From: JBFHDX01 sp041584475
GTDB lineage: Bacteria > Pseudomonadota > Alphaproteobacteria > UBA8366 > JADFVY01
NCBI GenBank assembly: GCA_041584475.1
Contig: JBFHDX010000008.1
Location: forward strand, 1-59,188
Length of the DNA: 59,188 bases
Reading direction: 5' to 3'
Positions 1 through 9,205 of the stretch are shown here, in pieces (within the stretch, counting starts at the first letter, position 1; each line of letters begins with the position of its first letter). Made by a program: the position numbers and the translations under genes. The notes under the pieces were generated by a model, which searched no databases, was not told where the DNA came from, and saw only the letters and a list, made by a program, of their open reading frames with translations.

Positions 1-357
1 GCCTGGCTGGTCGGCCGCCATTCGAGGCTGCTGGGCGTGCAGCTCAACGACGGATACGGCAAGCGCGACGACGGGCTGATGGTCGCGAGCGTGCATCCGG
101 TGCAGACGCTGGAGCTGCTCGTCGAGCTCGAGCGCATGGGCTACGCACGGGCGATCTATTTCGACACCTTCCCCGACAGCTCCGGCCTCGACCCGCAGGA
201 GGAGACGCGGACCAACATCCTGATCGTCGAGCGATTGCGCGCCGTCGCGAGGCGGCTCGTCGACGACGAGGCGCTGGCGGCGGCGATCGCGCGCCAGGAT
301 GCGACGCTCAGCCAGCGCATCGTCGCGAAGGCTCTCTATGGGCGAGGCAGCGGCTGA
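1..357 (+). CDS. Sugar-isomerase-like TIM-barrel protein, C-terminal part (partial)
   Basis: Only the last 118 codons are present; the frame is open from base 1. The segment contains a beta-strand-like stretch with the motif QLNDGYGKRDDG followed by SVHPVQTLELL and a strand ending IYFDTFPD. This resembles the C-terminal barrel strands of the xylose-isomerase-like sugar isomerase/epimerase superfamily, where Asp, His and Glu residues bind a divalent metal. The stop codon overlaps the start of the downstream PfkB kinase by one base (TGATG), so the two are probably translationally coupled in a sugar-catabolic operon. The exact substrate cannot be told from the fragment; assignment to the superfamily is moderately sure. 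Confidence 0.6.
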   Translation, partial: AWLVGRHSRLLGVQLNDGYGKRDDGLMVASVHPVQTLELLVELERMGYARAIYFDTFPDSSGLDPQEETRTNILIVERLRAVARRLVDDEALAAAIARQDATLSQRIVAKALYGRGSG

Positions 358-1301
358 TGGCCGCGCCGCTCGTGTTCGTCGCCGGCTCGCTGCACTACGA
401 CGTGATCGTGACTGCCGACCGCCTGCCGGCGCTCGACGAGACGCTGCCCGGGCGGTCGGTCGGTTACGTCTGCGGCGGCAAGGGCGGCAACCAGGCGGTC
501 GCCGCCGCCCGGCACGGCGCGCCGACGGCGCTGGCCGGCATGGTCGGCGACGATGCGTTCGGCACGATACTGCTCGCCAATCTCGACGCGGCCGGCGTCG
601 ACCGCACGGCGGTCGCCGTCGCTGCCGGCGCAAGCTCGGGCATGAGCGTGGCGATCGTCGACGGCGGCGGCGACTACGGGGCCGTCATCGTCTCGGCCGC
701 CAACCTTGCGATCGATGCCGGGTCGATCGAGATCCCCGAGAGCGTGCGGGTCGTCGTGCTGCAGAACGAAATCCCCGAGCCGGCCAACGCCGTGCTCGCG
801 GGCAAGGCCCGCAAGCGCGGCGCCACGGTCGTCCTCAACGCCGCCCCGGCGCGGCCGTTCGCGACGGGGCTGCGCGAGGACACCGACCTGCTCGTCGTCA
901 ATCGTATCGAAGCGGCGATGCTCTGCGGCCGCACGGTCGAGACGACCGGCGACGCGGTCGCGGCGGCAAGATCGCTCGCGAGCGGCGGCCGCCATGCGAT
1001 CGTGACGCTGGGCGGCGACGGCGCCGTGCTCGCGCGGGCGGGCTTGAAACCACGACACTTCCCGGCGCTTGCGGCCGAGGTGCGCTCGACGCACGGGGCC
1101 GGCGACGCCTTCGCCGGTGCGCTGGCGGCACGCCTCGCCCTGGGGTCGGACCTCGAGGCCGCGCTGGCCTATGCCCAGGCCGCGGCCGCGCTGCACGTGT
1201 CGTGCACGCCGGACGAACGCGCCGCGATCACGCCGCAGCGGGTCTTGGAGACGGCCGGAATGGTTGCCGATGCCGGGGCTGGCGGACGCGGCGAACGATA
1301 G
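357..1301 (+). CDS. PfkB-family carbohydrate kinase (ribokinase-like)
   Basis: A 314-residue protein with both PfkB signatures: the N-terminal GGKGGNQA motif (residues 40-47), which binds the sugar, and the C-terminal THGAGDAF motif (residues 245-252), with the anion hole and catalytic Asp250. Length and motif spacing fit ribokinase and related cytosolic kinases that phosphorylate sugars or nucleosides with ATP. The start codon overlaps the stop of the preceding sugar-isomerase-like gene, suggesting the pair isomerises and phosphorylates the same sugar. The substrate (ribose, deoxyribose, another pentose or ketohexose) is not decided by sequence. The next gene lies on the opposite strand 25 bases away, so this ends the operon. 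Confidence 0.85.
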   Translation: MAAPLVFVAGSLHYDVIVTADRLPALDETLPGRSVGYVCGGKGGNQAVAAARHGAPTALAGMVGDDAFGTILLANLDAAGVDRTAVAVAAGASSGMSVAIVDGGGDYGAVIVSAANLAIDAGSIEIPESVRVVVLQNEIPEPANAVLAGKARKRGATVVLNAAPARPFATGLREDTDLLVVNRIEAAMLCGRTVETTGDAVAAARSLASGGRHAIVTLGGDGAVLARAGLKPRHFPALAAEVRSTHGAGDAFAGALAARLALGSDLEAALAYAQAAAALHVSCTPDERAAITPQRVLETAGMVADAGAGGRGER

Positions 1302-1326
1302 ACAAATATCGCGTCCCCGAACTGGC

Positions 1327-2697
1327 CTAGCTACGCTCGAAGCCGCGCTTGATCTCCCAGTCGGTCACCCGGCGGTCGTACTCGAACTGCTCCCAATTGC
1401 CGGTGTGCAGGTAGTGCTCGATCACGTCGTCACCCATCGCGGCGCGCAGGACCTTGCCGCGCTTGAGGCGATCGAGCGCGTCGCGCAGGGTCTTGGGGAT
1501 TTCGCGCGCCTTCTTGCTCACGTAGACGTTGCCGGTCATCAGGGGCTCGGGCTCGAGCTTGTTCTCGATGCCGTGCAGACCGGCCGCCAGGAGCGCCGCG
1601 TAGGCGAGATAGGGGTTCACGTCGCCGCCGGGGATGCGGCACTCGACGCGCAGGCTGGGCCCGTGGCCGAGCACGCGGAAGCCCGAGGTGCGGTTGTCCA
1701 TCGACCAGGCGATGCGCGTCGGCGCGAACGAGCCGGCCTGGAAGCGCTTGTAGGAATTGACGTAGGGCGCGAGGAAATAGGCCATCTCCTCGGCGCAGGC
1801 CAGCAGGCCGGCGCAGTAATGGCGGAAGGTCGTGGAGAAGCCGTGCTCGCCCTTCGGGTCGTGGAACGCCGCCTTGTTGGTCTTGGCATCCCACAGCGAG
1901 GAGTGGATGTGGCAGGAGCTGCCGGCGAGGCCGAAATCCCATTTCGCCATGAAGGTGATGGCTTTGCCCTGCTGCCAGGCGATCTCCTTGGCGCCGTTCT
2001 TGTAGATCGTGTGCCGGTCCGCCGACTCCAGCGCGTCGGCGTACTTGAAATTGATCTCTTCCTGGCCCGGACCCCACTCGCCCTTCGACGTCTCGACCGG
2101 GATGCCGGCATGGTCCATGGCGTTGCGGATGGCGCGGATCAGCCCCTCCTCCTTGGTCGTCTGCAGGATGTGGTAGTCCTCGATGTAGTAGCCGGCGGTC
2201 TTGAGATCGCGGTAGCCCTTTTCGTGGCAGGTCTCGAACGAGTCGTCGAAGACATAGAATTCGAGCTCGGACGCCATCTTCGACGTGAAGCCCATGTCGC
2301 GGGCCCGCGCCAGCTGGCGTTTGAGGATCGAACGCGGTGCGTGCGGCTGGTCGTTGCCGTCGTGGTCCTGGACGTCGGCCATGACAAGCGCCGTGCCCTC
2401 GAGCCACGGGATGCGGCGCAGCGTCGCCATGTCGCACTTGACGACGAAGTCGCCGTAACCTTTCTCCCACGACGCGGCCGCATAGCCGGGCACCGGTTCC
2501 ATGTCGATGTCGAGCGCCAGCAGGTAGTCGCAGGCGTGCATCTCCTTCATGATCGAGTCGAGGAAGAAATGCCCGGTGACGCGCTTGCCGACGAGCCGGC
2601 CCTGCATGTCGGGGAAGACGACGAGCACGGTGTCGATCGCGTCTTCCTGAACCAGCTTCTTCAGGGTGGGCAGGTCGAGCATTCCGCGCGGGCTCAT
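1327..2697 (-). CDS. Glutamine synthetase family protein (possible gamma-glutamyl-polyamine synthetase)
   Basis: A 456-residue protein with the glutamine synthetase fold: an N-terminal beta-grasp part (about 20-110) and a catalytic part with the metal-binding ELEFY (144-148), GPGQEEINF (209-217) and SCHIHSSLW (261-269) segments, then conserved ARG/ECR-type elements in the C-terminal third. The N-terminal region differs from housekeeping GlnA and fits the PuuA/FluG-like group, which ligates glutamate to amines such as putrescine using ATP. Polyamine import genes (9.2-13.8 kb) and speDE (40.8-42.1 kb) lie in the window, making a polyamine substrate reasonable, but no puuBCD partner adjoins it. 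Family sure, substrate inferred. Confidence 0.85.
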   Translation of the reverse strand: MSPRGMLDLPTLKKLVQEDAIDTVLVVFPDMQGRLVGKRVTGHFFLDSIMKEMHACDYLLALDIDMEPVPGYAAASWEKGYGDFVVKCDMATLRRIPWLEGTALVMADVQDHDGNDQPHAPRSILKRQLARARDMGFTSKMASELEFYVFDDSFETCHEKGYRDLKTAGYYIEDYHILQTTKEEGLIRAIRNAMDHAGIPVETSKGEWGPGQEEINFKYADALESADRHTIYKNGAKEIAWQQGKAITFMAKWDFGLAGSSCHIHSSLWDAKTNKAAFHDPKGEHGFSTTFRHYCAGLLACAEEMAYFLAPYVNSYKRFQAGSFAPTRIAWSMDNRTSGFRVLGHGPSLRVECRIPGGDVNPYLAYAALLAAGLHGIENKLEPEPLMTGNVYVSKKAREIPKTLRDALDRLKRGKVLRAAMGDDVIEHYLHTGNWEQFEYDRRVTDWEIKRGFERS

Positions 2698-2872
2698 CTC
2701 GATGTCTCCCGTGGCCGATGATTGATCCCCTCCGGCCGTGCCGCCGCGGACCGGTACCGGCCGTCCCGCCGGTTTTGCCTATTTCTGCGCTTTCCGGCAG
2801 TGCGAGACAAGCGGAAATGGACGTGTGCGAACGGGTGCGCAGCGCACCCTCGCGTCGCCGCGCCGGCGCCCC

Positions 2873-4618
2873 TCAGCCGGATGTCGGACGCTCCGGCGTC
2901 GGCGGCGCGGATGCTGCGGCAGCCGGGGTCTCCGCCGGCGCTTCCTCCTCCTTGAGGCGCGAGCGGCGAAGCTGCCCGGCCTTGTCGAGGATCGGGTAGG
3001 CGACCGAGGTCAGGTGGCTGTTGATACGCTTCAGGTCGCGCACGATGTCGAGATGCAGCGAAGAGGTCTCGATGCTCTCACGCTTGCCGTGGCGCAGGCG
3101 TTCGTGGTGGTTCTCCGCCGCCTTGAATTCGAGCTCGCGGAAACGTTCCTTCTCTTCGAGCAGGCGGCGCGCCAGCTGCCGGTCGCCGCTCACGAATACG
3201 TTCACCGCCAGCTGCAGATTTTCCTGCACGCGCCGATGCAGGGCCTCGATCTCGGCGAGGCCGTCGTCGGAAAAGTGATAGCCGTAACGGATCTTCTTCG
3301 CGGCCAGCTCGATCAGGTTCTTGTCGACGATGTCGCCGATATGTTCGAGGTTCGTCGTGAACGACATGATGTCGGTCCAGCGGCGGCTCTCCTCGGCGTC
3401 GAGCGGCTGCCGCCGGATGTCGGTGAGGTAGAGCTTGATCGCCTCGTGCAGCCGGTCGATGGTGTCGTCCATGCGCGAGACGCGGCGCAGGTGCTCGGGA
3501 TCCTCGCTGCGCAGCGCCTTCAGCGAGCCGCGCAACATGAGGTCGAGCGTATCGCCCATCCGCAACGTCTCGCGCGCCGCGCAGGCCAGCGCCAGCGCGG
3601 GCTCGCCCTGGGCCGCCGGGTCGAGGTAGCGCGGCGCCGCCTCGTCCGGCGGCCCGGGCGGATCGGGCATGAAGCGCACCGCCAGGTCGCCGAGCACGCC
3701 GGTCAGCGGGACCAGCACGGCGGCGAGCGCAAGGTTGAAGGCCATGTGGAAATTGACGACCTGGCGCACCGGCTCCGCCTGAACGAAGGCGACCGCCGCG
3801 GCGACCGGCTCGAGCAGCAGCAGCACCAGGATGCTCCCGACCAGCTTGAAGACGGCGTTGCCCCAGGCGACGCGACGTGCCGCCGGCGCCGACGACAGCG
3901 TCGCGACGATCGGCGGCACGGTTCCGCCGATATTGGCCCCGAGCACCAGCGCGAAGGCCAGCGGCAAGGGCACGGCTCCGGTGCCGACCAGCGACACCAC
4001 GAGCAGCACGATGGCGAGGCTGGAATGGGCAAGCCACGTCAGGAGGACGCCGATGAGAACCGCGAGCAGCGGCTCGTCGGCGAGCGATTCGATAACCATC
4101 AGCACGGTCTGCGAACCGCGCAGCGCCGCCGCATTGTCGACGATCAGGCGCAACGCCAGCAGCAGCAGGCCGATGCCGACCGCGACGCGGCCGAGTTCGT
4201 GCGTTCGCTGGTTGTGGCCGATGTTGTAGGCGATCACGCCGAACAGCAGGAGGATCGGCGAGAGCCAGCCGATCGGGAAGCTGAACAGCTGCGCGACGAG
4301 CGTCGTGCCGACATCCGCGCCGAGCATGATCGACAGCGCCGGCGCCATGGCGACCAGGCCACGGCTCGCGAACGAGGCGGTCATCAGACAGGTCGCCGTA
4401 CTGCTCTGCAGCAGGGCGGTCACGCCGACGCCGGCAAGAAACGCGGCGAAGCGGTTCTGCAGATGCTCGCCGAGGAGATTGCGCAGGCTGCTTCCGTAGC
4501 AGCGCGTCACGCCGCTGCGCACCATGCGCAGGCCCCACAACAGCAAGGCGATGGCGCCGAGCAGCCGGATCAGGAACTCCGTAGCCGAAATGTCTTCCTC
4601 CCGCCCTTGCTTGATCAC
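2873..4618 (-). CDS. Na+/phosphate cotransporter family protein with PhoU-like C-terminus
   Basis: An inner-membrane protein of 581 residues if translation starts at the GTG at 4618. The N-terminal two-thirds has about eight to nine hydrophobic segments with the duplicated Na/Pi symporter signature (LLQSSTATCLMTASF, and the second copy around LAHSSLAIVLLV). The last about 200 residues are a charged helical PhoU-like domain. Members import inorganic phosphate with sodium. The frame stays open upstream to an ATG at 4774, but that extension is Arg/Pro-rich and not protein-like. The GTG has no clear ribosome site, whereas GGAGG lies five bases before an ATT codon ten residues further in, so the start is uncertain. 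It is divergent from the gene at 4913. Confidence 0.88.
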   Translation of the reverse strand: MIKQGREEDISATEFLIRLLGAIALLLWGLRMVRSGVTRCYGSSLRNLLGEHLQNRFAAFLAGVGVTALLQSSTATCLMTASFASRGLVAMAPALSIMLGADVGTTLVAQLFSFPIGWLSPILLLFGVIAYNIGHNQRTHELGRVAVGIGLLLLALRLIVDNAAALRGSQTVLMVIESLADEPLLAVLIGVLLTWLAHSSLAIVLLVVSLVGTGAVPLPLAFALVLGANIGGTVPPIVATLSSAPAARRVAWGNAVFKLVGSILVLLLLEPVAAAVAFVQAEPVRQVVNFHMAFNLALAAVLVPLTGVLGDLAVRFMPDPPGPPDEAAPRYLDPAAQGEPALALACAARETLRMGDTLDLMLRGSLKALRSEDPEHLRRVSRMDDTIDRLHEAIKLYLTDIRRQPLDAEESRRWTDIMSFTTNLEHIGDIVDKNLIELAAKKIRYGYHFSDDGLAEIEALHRRVQENLQLAVNVFVSGDRQLARRLLEEKERFRELEFKAAENHHERLRHGKRESIETSSLHLDIVRDLKRINSHLTSVAYPILDKAGQLRRSRLKEEEAPAETPAAAASAPPTPERPTSG

Positions 4619-4912
4619 GGGCCCGGACCGCCCGCGCGGCGGCGCTGCGTTCGGTTCCGGTTGCTCGGGGTGATGGCGAACCCGCCCGCTCGCCCGGGCT
4701 TCCGCCGACCGGTGCCGCGCCCGGCGCTCACCTCGCACCAAGCGCGTCGCGCGGCGGAATCCCGTCGCCCCCAATCGTGCGGCAAGCGCCGGCGCTTTAC
4801 AAGAGGCGGTGCGCCGACGGCGCGCCGGGATCGCGCGGAATTGATTTCCGACGAGCGATCGCGCATCGTCCCCCGGTCGATCATCCCGTCACGTCGAAAC
4901 AGGAGCACGATC

Positions 4913-5641
4913 ATGAACCACGCTGCCCTGTCCGAGCTTTCCGTTCCCGGCACCCTGCGCGTCGGCATCAATCTCGGCAATATCCTGCTGGTGACCGGTA
5001 CCGGCCCGAACGGCGAGCCGGTGGGCGTCGCCCCCGACCTCGCGGCGGCGTTCGCGGAACGTCTCGGCGTCGCCGTCTCCTACGTGACCTATCCCACGCC
5101 CGGCGAGGTCGCCGACGCCGCGGAACGGGACGGGTGGGACATCGCGCTCATCGCGGTCGAGCCGAAGCGCGCCGAGACGATCGCGTTCTGCGATGCGTAC
5201 GTCGAAATCGACGCGACGTACCTCGTGCCCGCGAACTCGCCGCTGACGTCGGTCGCCGACGTGGACCGGCCGGGCGTGCGCATCGCGGTCTCGGACCGCG
5301 CCGCCTACGATCTGTATCTCACGCGCACGCTGAAGCACGCCGAACTGCATCGCGCCAAAGGACTGCCCGCCGCGTTTCAGCTGTTCGTGACGGAGAAGCT
5401 GGACGCGCTGGCCGGCCTGGTGCCGGCGCTGCAGGAGAACGCCAGGAACCTGCCCGGCTCGCGCGTGCTCGACGGGCGCTACATGTCGGTGCTCCAGGCC
5501 ATCGGGACGAAGCCTTCCTGCACCGCGCTGCACGAAGCCGCCGCGCAGTTCGCCGCCGAGGCCCGGGCGAGCGGGCTGGTCGCACGGCTGATCGAGAAGC
5601 ACGGCGTCCAGGGCAAGATCCGAGTGGCCTCGGACGCCTGA
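4913..5641 (+). CDS. Transporter substrate-binding-domain protein without signal peptide (SBP_bac_3-like)
   Basis: A 242-residue protein with a good ribosome site (AGGAG at 4901-4905). It begins almost directly with a solute-binding fold (TLRVGINLGN near residue 14, then GVAPDLAAAFAERLGV and WDIALIAVEPKRAETIAF), as in amino-acid-binding proteins of ABC systems. There is no hydrophobic signal sequence or lipobox, and no permease or ATPase gene adjoins it. It therefore probably stays in the cytoplasm as a ligand sensor, buffer or enzyme-like protein, or is exported by an unrecognised route. The family-level call is firm; the role is unknown. The divergent neighbour is the Na/Pi symporter. Confidence 0.75.
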   Translation: MNHAALSELSVPGTLRVGINLGNILLVTGTGPNGEPVGVAPDLAAAFAERLGVAVSYVTYPTPGEVADAAERDGWDIALIAVEPKRAETIAFCDAYVEIDATYLVPANSPLTSVADVDRPGVRIAVSDRAAYDLYLTRTLKHAELHRAKGLPAAFQLFVTEKLDALAGLVPALQENARNLPGSRVLDGRYMSVLQAIGTKPSCTALHEAAAQFAAEARASGLVARLIEKHGVQGKIRVASDA

Positions 5642-5814
5642 GCGGAACGTTCGGCAGCACCGCCCACGAGCTTGTGATCGGGCGCCGACGCGGCCTCGGT
5701 CTAGGGTGGTGCGGACCGGTCAACGACCGGAGGGGATCCATTCATCGGGGTGGCAACAGGGTCGCGGGGCCCGAACCAGGACGCCGGCCCCGTGTCGCCG
5801 GGAAGGAGGACGTC

Positions 5815-6180
5815 ATGGCAAATCCGTTCGTGCATGTCGAGCTCAGCACGACCGACGTCGACAAGGCGCGGTCGTTCTATGGCAGCCTGTTCGACTGGAA
5901 GCTGGCGGACATGCCGATGGGCGAAGGCGGCGCCTACACGATGATCGATGTCGGCGAGGGAACCGGCGGCGGGATCATGCAGCATCCGGTCCCGGGCGCA
6001 CCGTCGATGTGGATGGCGTACGTCCTCGTCGACGACCTCGCGGCGGCGACGAATAAGGCGAGGTCGCTCGGCGCGACGGTGCTGAAGGACGCAACGGAGG
6101 TGCCGGGCTACGGCGCGTTCAGCGTGATCGCCGACCCGACCGGCGCGACGCTCGGCCTCTGGCAGCCGAAGGGGGAGTGA
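5815..6180 (+). CDS. VOC-family (glyoxalase/bleomycin-resistance-like) protein
   Basis: A 121-residue protein preceded by a strong ribosome site (GGAAGGAGGA at 5801-5810). It has the paired beta-alpha-beta-beta-beta units of the vicinal oxygen chelate superfamily: HVELSTTDVDKARSFYGSLF at the start and VIADPTGATLGLWQP at the end. The close pattern is the 'VOC family protein' type that carries FDWKL after the first helix and ends in LGLWQ. Members bind metals and act as isomerases, dioxygenases or resistance proteins; many have no known reaction. No partner gene adjoins it and it converges with the PiT gene downstream. Confidence 0.85.
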   Translation: MANPFVHVELSTTDVDKARSFYGSLFDWKLADMPMGEGGAYTMIDVGEGTGGGIMQHPVPGAPSMWMAYVLVDDLAAATNKARSLGATVLKDATEVPGYGAFSVIADPTGATLGLWQPKGE

Positions 6181-6210
6181 GAGACCGCGGGTTCCGGTAC
6201 CGGCCGGGAG

Positions 6211-7263
6211 CTATAGATAGACCTCCTGGCCGAAGACGTTCTGCAGGAAGAATAGCCCGACATAGCAGACGATTCCGGCGACGACCGGCGTCACCACCCA
6301 GCCCAGCACGACGCTGCCGACCACCGGCCAGCGGATCGTCCGCCCGCCCTGCATCAGGCCGATGCCGAGCACCGCGCCGACGACCGCCTGCGAGCTCGAT
6401 ACCGGGACCAGCGGTATGGTCGGCAGGTCGTAGCTCAGCAGCAGGTGCTGCAGGCCGCGCGAGGCGAACAGGAAGAGCACGATCGAGTGCGCCATGACCG
6501 CCACCCACGCGGCGATCGGTGAGAGCGGCAGCAGGCCGCCGCCGACGGTCATCATGACGCGCTCCGAATAGGTCAGCACGCCGGCTGCGATCGCCAAGCC
6601 GCCGATCAGGAACAGCTGCTGCGCCGAGGTCAGGCCGGCGCCGCCGATCAGCACGATGTCCTCGAAGGGCGAGGCCGGTACGAACACGCCCATCACGTTG
6701 GCGATGTTGTTGGCGCCCAGGCTGTACGCACCGAACGCGCCGGCAAGTACGAGCGCGAGCCGGGTGTACGCGTCGCGACGCAGCATGTGGAGCTGCGCGT
6801 GGCTCAGGAACAGCACGACGAGCCGGTACAGCAGAACCGCGAAGACGGCGGCGATAAGGGGGCAGATCAGCCACGTGCCGAGAATCGTCGACAGCGTCGC
6901 GTGGTCGGTCTCGGTGACGCTGAACAGGTTCCAGCCGACGATGGCGCCTACGATCGCCTGCGTCGTCGAGACCGGAAGCCCCGCCTTGGTCATCAGGTAC
7001 ACCGAGGTCGCGGCCGCGAGCGCCGCCATGAAGGCGCCGGCCAGCGTATCGATCGCACCGAGCCTGCCGAGCGTATGCGTCGTGCCGGCGCCGCTCATGA
7101 CCGCGCCGATGATGACGAAGATGCTGCAGATCATCGCCGCCGTCGAGAAGCGGATCATGCGTGCGCCGACCGCGGTGCCGAACACGTTGGCGGCGTCGTT
7201 CGCGCCCAGCGACCAGCCGAGGAAAAGGCCGCTGGAGAGGAAGAACAGGGTCGCGAACTCCAT
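6211..7263 (-). CDS. pit: Inorganic phosphate transporter, PiT family
   Basis: A 350-residue, very hydrophobic protein with the duplicated PiT signature: LGANDAANVFGTAVG near the N-terminus (about residues 19-33) and LGANNIANVMG in the second half, each followed by several membrane segments, plus the STTQAIVGA and SSSQAVVGA helices. PiT proteins import metal-phosphate with protons or sodium across the inner membrane. The gene starts 13 bases after the stop of the DUF47 gene, the usual regulator-transporter arrangement. At 350 residues it belongs to the shorter PiT type rather than the about 500-residue E. coli type. Confidence 0.92.
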   Translation of the reverse strand: MEFATLFFLSSGLFLGWSLGANDAANVFGTAVGARMIRFSTAAMICSIFVIIGAVMSGAGTTHTLGRLGAIDTLAGAFMAALAAATSVYLMTKAGLPVSTTQAIVGAIVGWNLFSVTETDHATLSTILGTWLICPLIAAVFAVLLYRLVVLFLSHAQLHMLRRDAYTRLALVLAGAFGAYSLGANNIANVMGVFVPASPFEDIVLIGGAGLTSAQQLFLIGGLAIAAGVLTYSERVMMTVGGGLLPLSPIAAWVAVMAHSIVLFLFASRGLQHLLLSYDLPTIPLVPVSSSQAVVGAVLGIGLMQGGRTIRWPVVGSVVLGWVVTPVVAGIVCYVGLFFLQNVFGQEVYL

Positions 7264-7276
7264 CGTCGCGGCGCGC

Positions 7277-7939
7277 TTAGAACTGGCGCTTTATGGTGTA
7301 GATCGCCAGCCTGTCGGCGACGTCCTCGGCGCGGTCGGCAACGTTGTCGATGGTCTCGACGAAATGGCTGAGATGGAGCTTCTGCGCGAGGTCGAGTTTG
7401 GACTCGAAGATCCGGCGCTTCAGCTTGGTCGAGACCTTGTCGGCTTCCTTCTCGAAGAACATGACCTTGTGCATGTGGTCGCCGACCGCCTCGATGTTGC
7501 GGAAGAAGGCGCGCGAGGCGAGCACGATGCACTCGACCGCGTGCGTCGCCTGGTCGACCAGCGACTCGTAATCGCCGTGCATGTCCTCGGGGATCTCGGG
7601 GGTCTCGATCGAGAACCCCCACAGCGCGCCCTCGAACAGGTTCAGGATCGAATCGAGGTTCTCCAGCAGCCCCAGCACGTCGCCGCGGGATTCCGGGATC
7701 AGCGTCTGCGCGTACAGCTGGCGCTCGATGCCGCGTCGCAGATCGTCGGTCTGGCTCTCCAGCTCGTTGACCTGGCTCAGCTTCTCCTGGAATTCGGGCG
7801 AGCAGCCGTCGGCCAGGTAGATCTGCACCGCGCGTTTGAAGGCGAGCGCGGACTGGGAGAGATTGTCCATGAACTCGTCGATCTCGCCCTCGAGCGCCCG
7901 CGTCCGGCGAAACAGGGACAGCTGCTTGGACACCGCCAT
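7277..7939 (-). CDS. DUF47-family (PhoU-like) phosphate transport regulator
   Basis: A 220-residue, almost fully alpha-helical, charged protein of the TIGR00153/DUF47 family, related to PhoU. The ATG at 7939 is preceded by GGGAG at good spacing; the frame is open further upstream but that stretch is not conserved-looking. Conserved acidic clusters such as IEAVGDHMHKV and ETIDNVADRAEDVADRL fit the metal-binding helical bundle seen in PhoU proteins. It is cytoplasmic and sits immediately upstream of pit in the same operon. DUF47 proteins are known to accompany PiT and are thought to regulate or support it. Confidence 0.92.
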   Translation of the reverse strand: MAVSKQLSLFRRTRALEGEIDEFMDNLSQSALAFKRAVQIYLADGCSPEFQEKLSQVNELESQTDDLRRGIERQLYAQTLIPESRGDVLGLLENLDSILNLFEGALWGFSIETPEIPEDMHGDYESLVDQATHAVECIVLASRAFFRNIEAVGDHMHKVMFFEKEADKVSTKLKRRIFESKLDLAQKLHLSHFVETIDNVADRAEDVADRLAIYTIKRQF

Positions 7940-8217
7940 TGGTCGATCTCCCGAGGTCGTGCACCGCATGATCCGGCGCGCAGGACTTGCAGTCACCGCC
8001 ACGGCCCGGCAAGACCCGGGCGGTCGACAATCCCGATTGCGAACGCTTGTCCGTCGCGGAGCCTCCGGAGGGCCGCGCCCCCCGGCGAACGAAGGAAAAC
8101 CTAGCAAATTCGGGCGAACGTCGACAAGATTTCTTGTACGCCGGGCCTGAAGGACCATATAGCGGCGAGCATGCTTCCCCCCCTCGAGCCATCGCCCGCC
8201 CGGCGGCGCCGCGTCCC

Positions 8218-9189
8218 GTGATCGTCGACCTTCTACTGACGGTCCTCGGGCTTGCGATCCTGCTGGTCGGCGGCGAGGCGACGCTGCGCGGCGCGATCGG
8301 GCTGGCCCGCCTGCTCGGCGTCTCGCCGGCGATGATCGGCCTCACCGTGGTGGCCTTCGGCACGTCGGCGCCGGAACTCGTGGTCAGCCTGCACGCCGCG
8401 GTCGGCGGCTCGCCGGCGATCGCCATCGGCAACGTCGTCGGCAGCAACATCGCCAACATCATGCTGATCCTCGGTGCCGGCGCGCTGATCGCACCGCTGA
8501 TCTGCGATCCGCGGGCGGTGCGCCGCGACGCGGCGGCGATGCTGGCGGCGCTGGTCCTGCTCACCGGGCTCGGCCTGACCGGGGCCATCCACGCCTGGCA
8601 GGGCCTGCTGATGGTCGCCCTGCTGGTCGCCTACATCGTCTGGTCGTACAGCGACGATCGGCGCAACGGCAGCCCCGCCTCGGAGCTACATGCGCGCGAG
8701 GCGGCGGAGACGACGGGCGTGCCGAGCGCGACGTCCAGCGTTCTGTCATTCGTCGCGGTCGGGCTCGCGGCGCTGCTCGGCGGCGCCCATCTTCTGGTCG
8801 AAGGCGCGATCGGCGTCGCGCGCACGGTCGGCGTCTCCGAATCGGTGATCGGACTGTCGCTCGTGGCCATCGGCACGTCGCTGCCGGAACTGACGGCGAC
8901 GGCGGTCGCCGCCTGGCGCCGCCACACCGACGTCGCGGTGGCCAACGTACTCGGCAGCAATCTGTTCAACGTCCTGCTGATCCTCGGCCTGGCGGCGGTC
9001 GCGGCGCCGCTGCCGTTCGCCGCGGACATCGTGGCGGTCGACCTCTGGGTCATGCTGGCGGCGGGCGTCGTGCTGATCCCGATCATGGTCACCGGCTGGC
9101 ACATCTCGCGCGGCGAGGGCGTGTTCCTGCTGGCCGCGTACGTCGTCTACATCGCCAGCATGGCGGCCGGCGTCGGCCGGCCGGCCTAA
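8218..9189 (+). CDS. Calcium/sodium antiporter (YrbG/CaCA family)
   Basis: A 323-residue membrane protein starting at GTG 8218; no ATG is in frame nearby. It carries both alpha repeats of Ca/cation antiporters: VAFGTSAPELVVSL followed by GNVVGSNIANIMLILG in the first half, and VAIGTSLPELTATA followed by ANVLGSNLFNVLLILG in the second. These form the ion-binding site of the K+-dependent Na+/Ca2+ exchanger-like family. About ten membrane segments are visible. It is divergent from the DUF47-pit operon and converges with the potC-like gene; it looks monocistronic. Confidence 0.92.
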   Translation: MIVDLLLTVLGLAILLVGGEATLRGAIGLARLLGVSPAMIGLTVVAFGTSAPELVVSLHAAVGGSPAIAIGNVVGSNIANIMLILGAGALIAPLICDPRAVRRDAAAMLAALVLLTGLGLTGAIHAWQGLLMVALLVAYIVWSYSDDRRNGSPASELHAREAAETTGVPSATSSVLSFVAVGLAALLGGAHLLVEGAIGVARTVGVSESVIGLSLVAIGTSLPELTATAVAAWRRHTDVAVANVLGSNLFNVLLILGLAAVAAPLPFAADIVAVDLWVMLAAGVVLIPIMVTGWHISRGEGVFLLAAYVVYIASMAAGVGRPA

Positions 9190-9205
9190 GACCGCGGGCG
9201 CGATC

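Noticed and set aside
1069..2721. Long open frame antisense to the glutamine-synthetase-family gene
   Set aside because: The protein is Arg/Asp/Val-rich without any domain pattern, and the minus strand has a clear enzyme with family motifs; it is a shadow from GC-rich codon bias.
6190..6210. Palindrome CCGGTACCGG between the VOC and PiT genes as a terminator
   Set aside because: Only a five-base half-site with no loop or T-run; too short to call.
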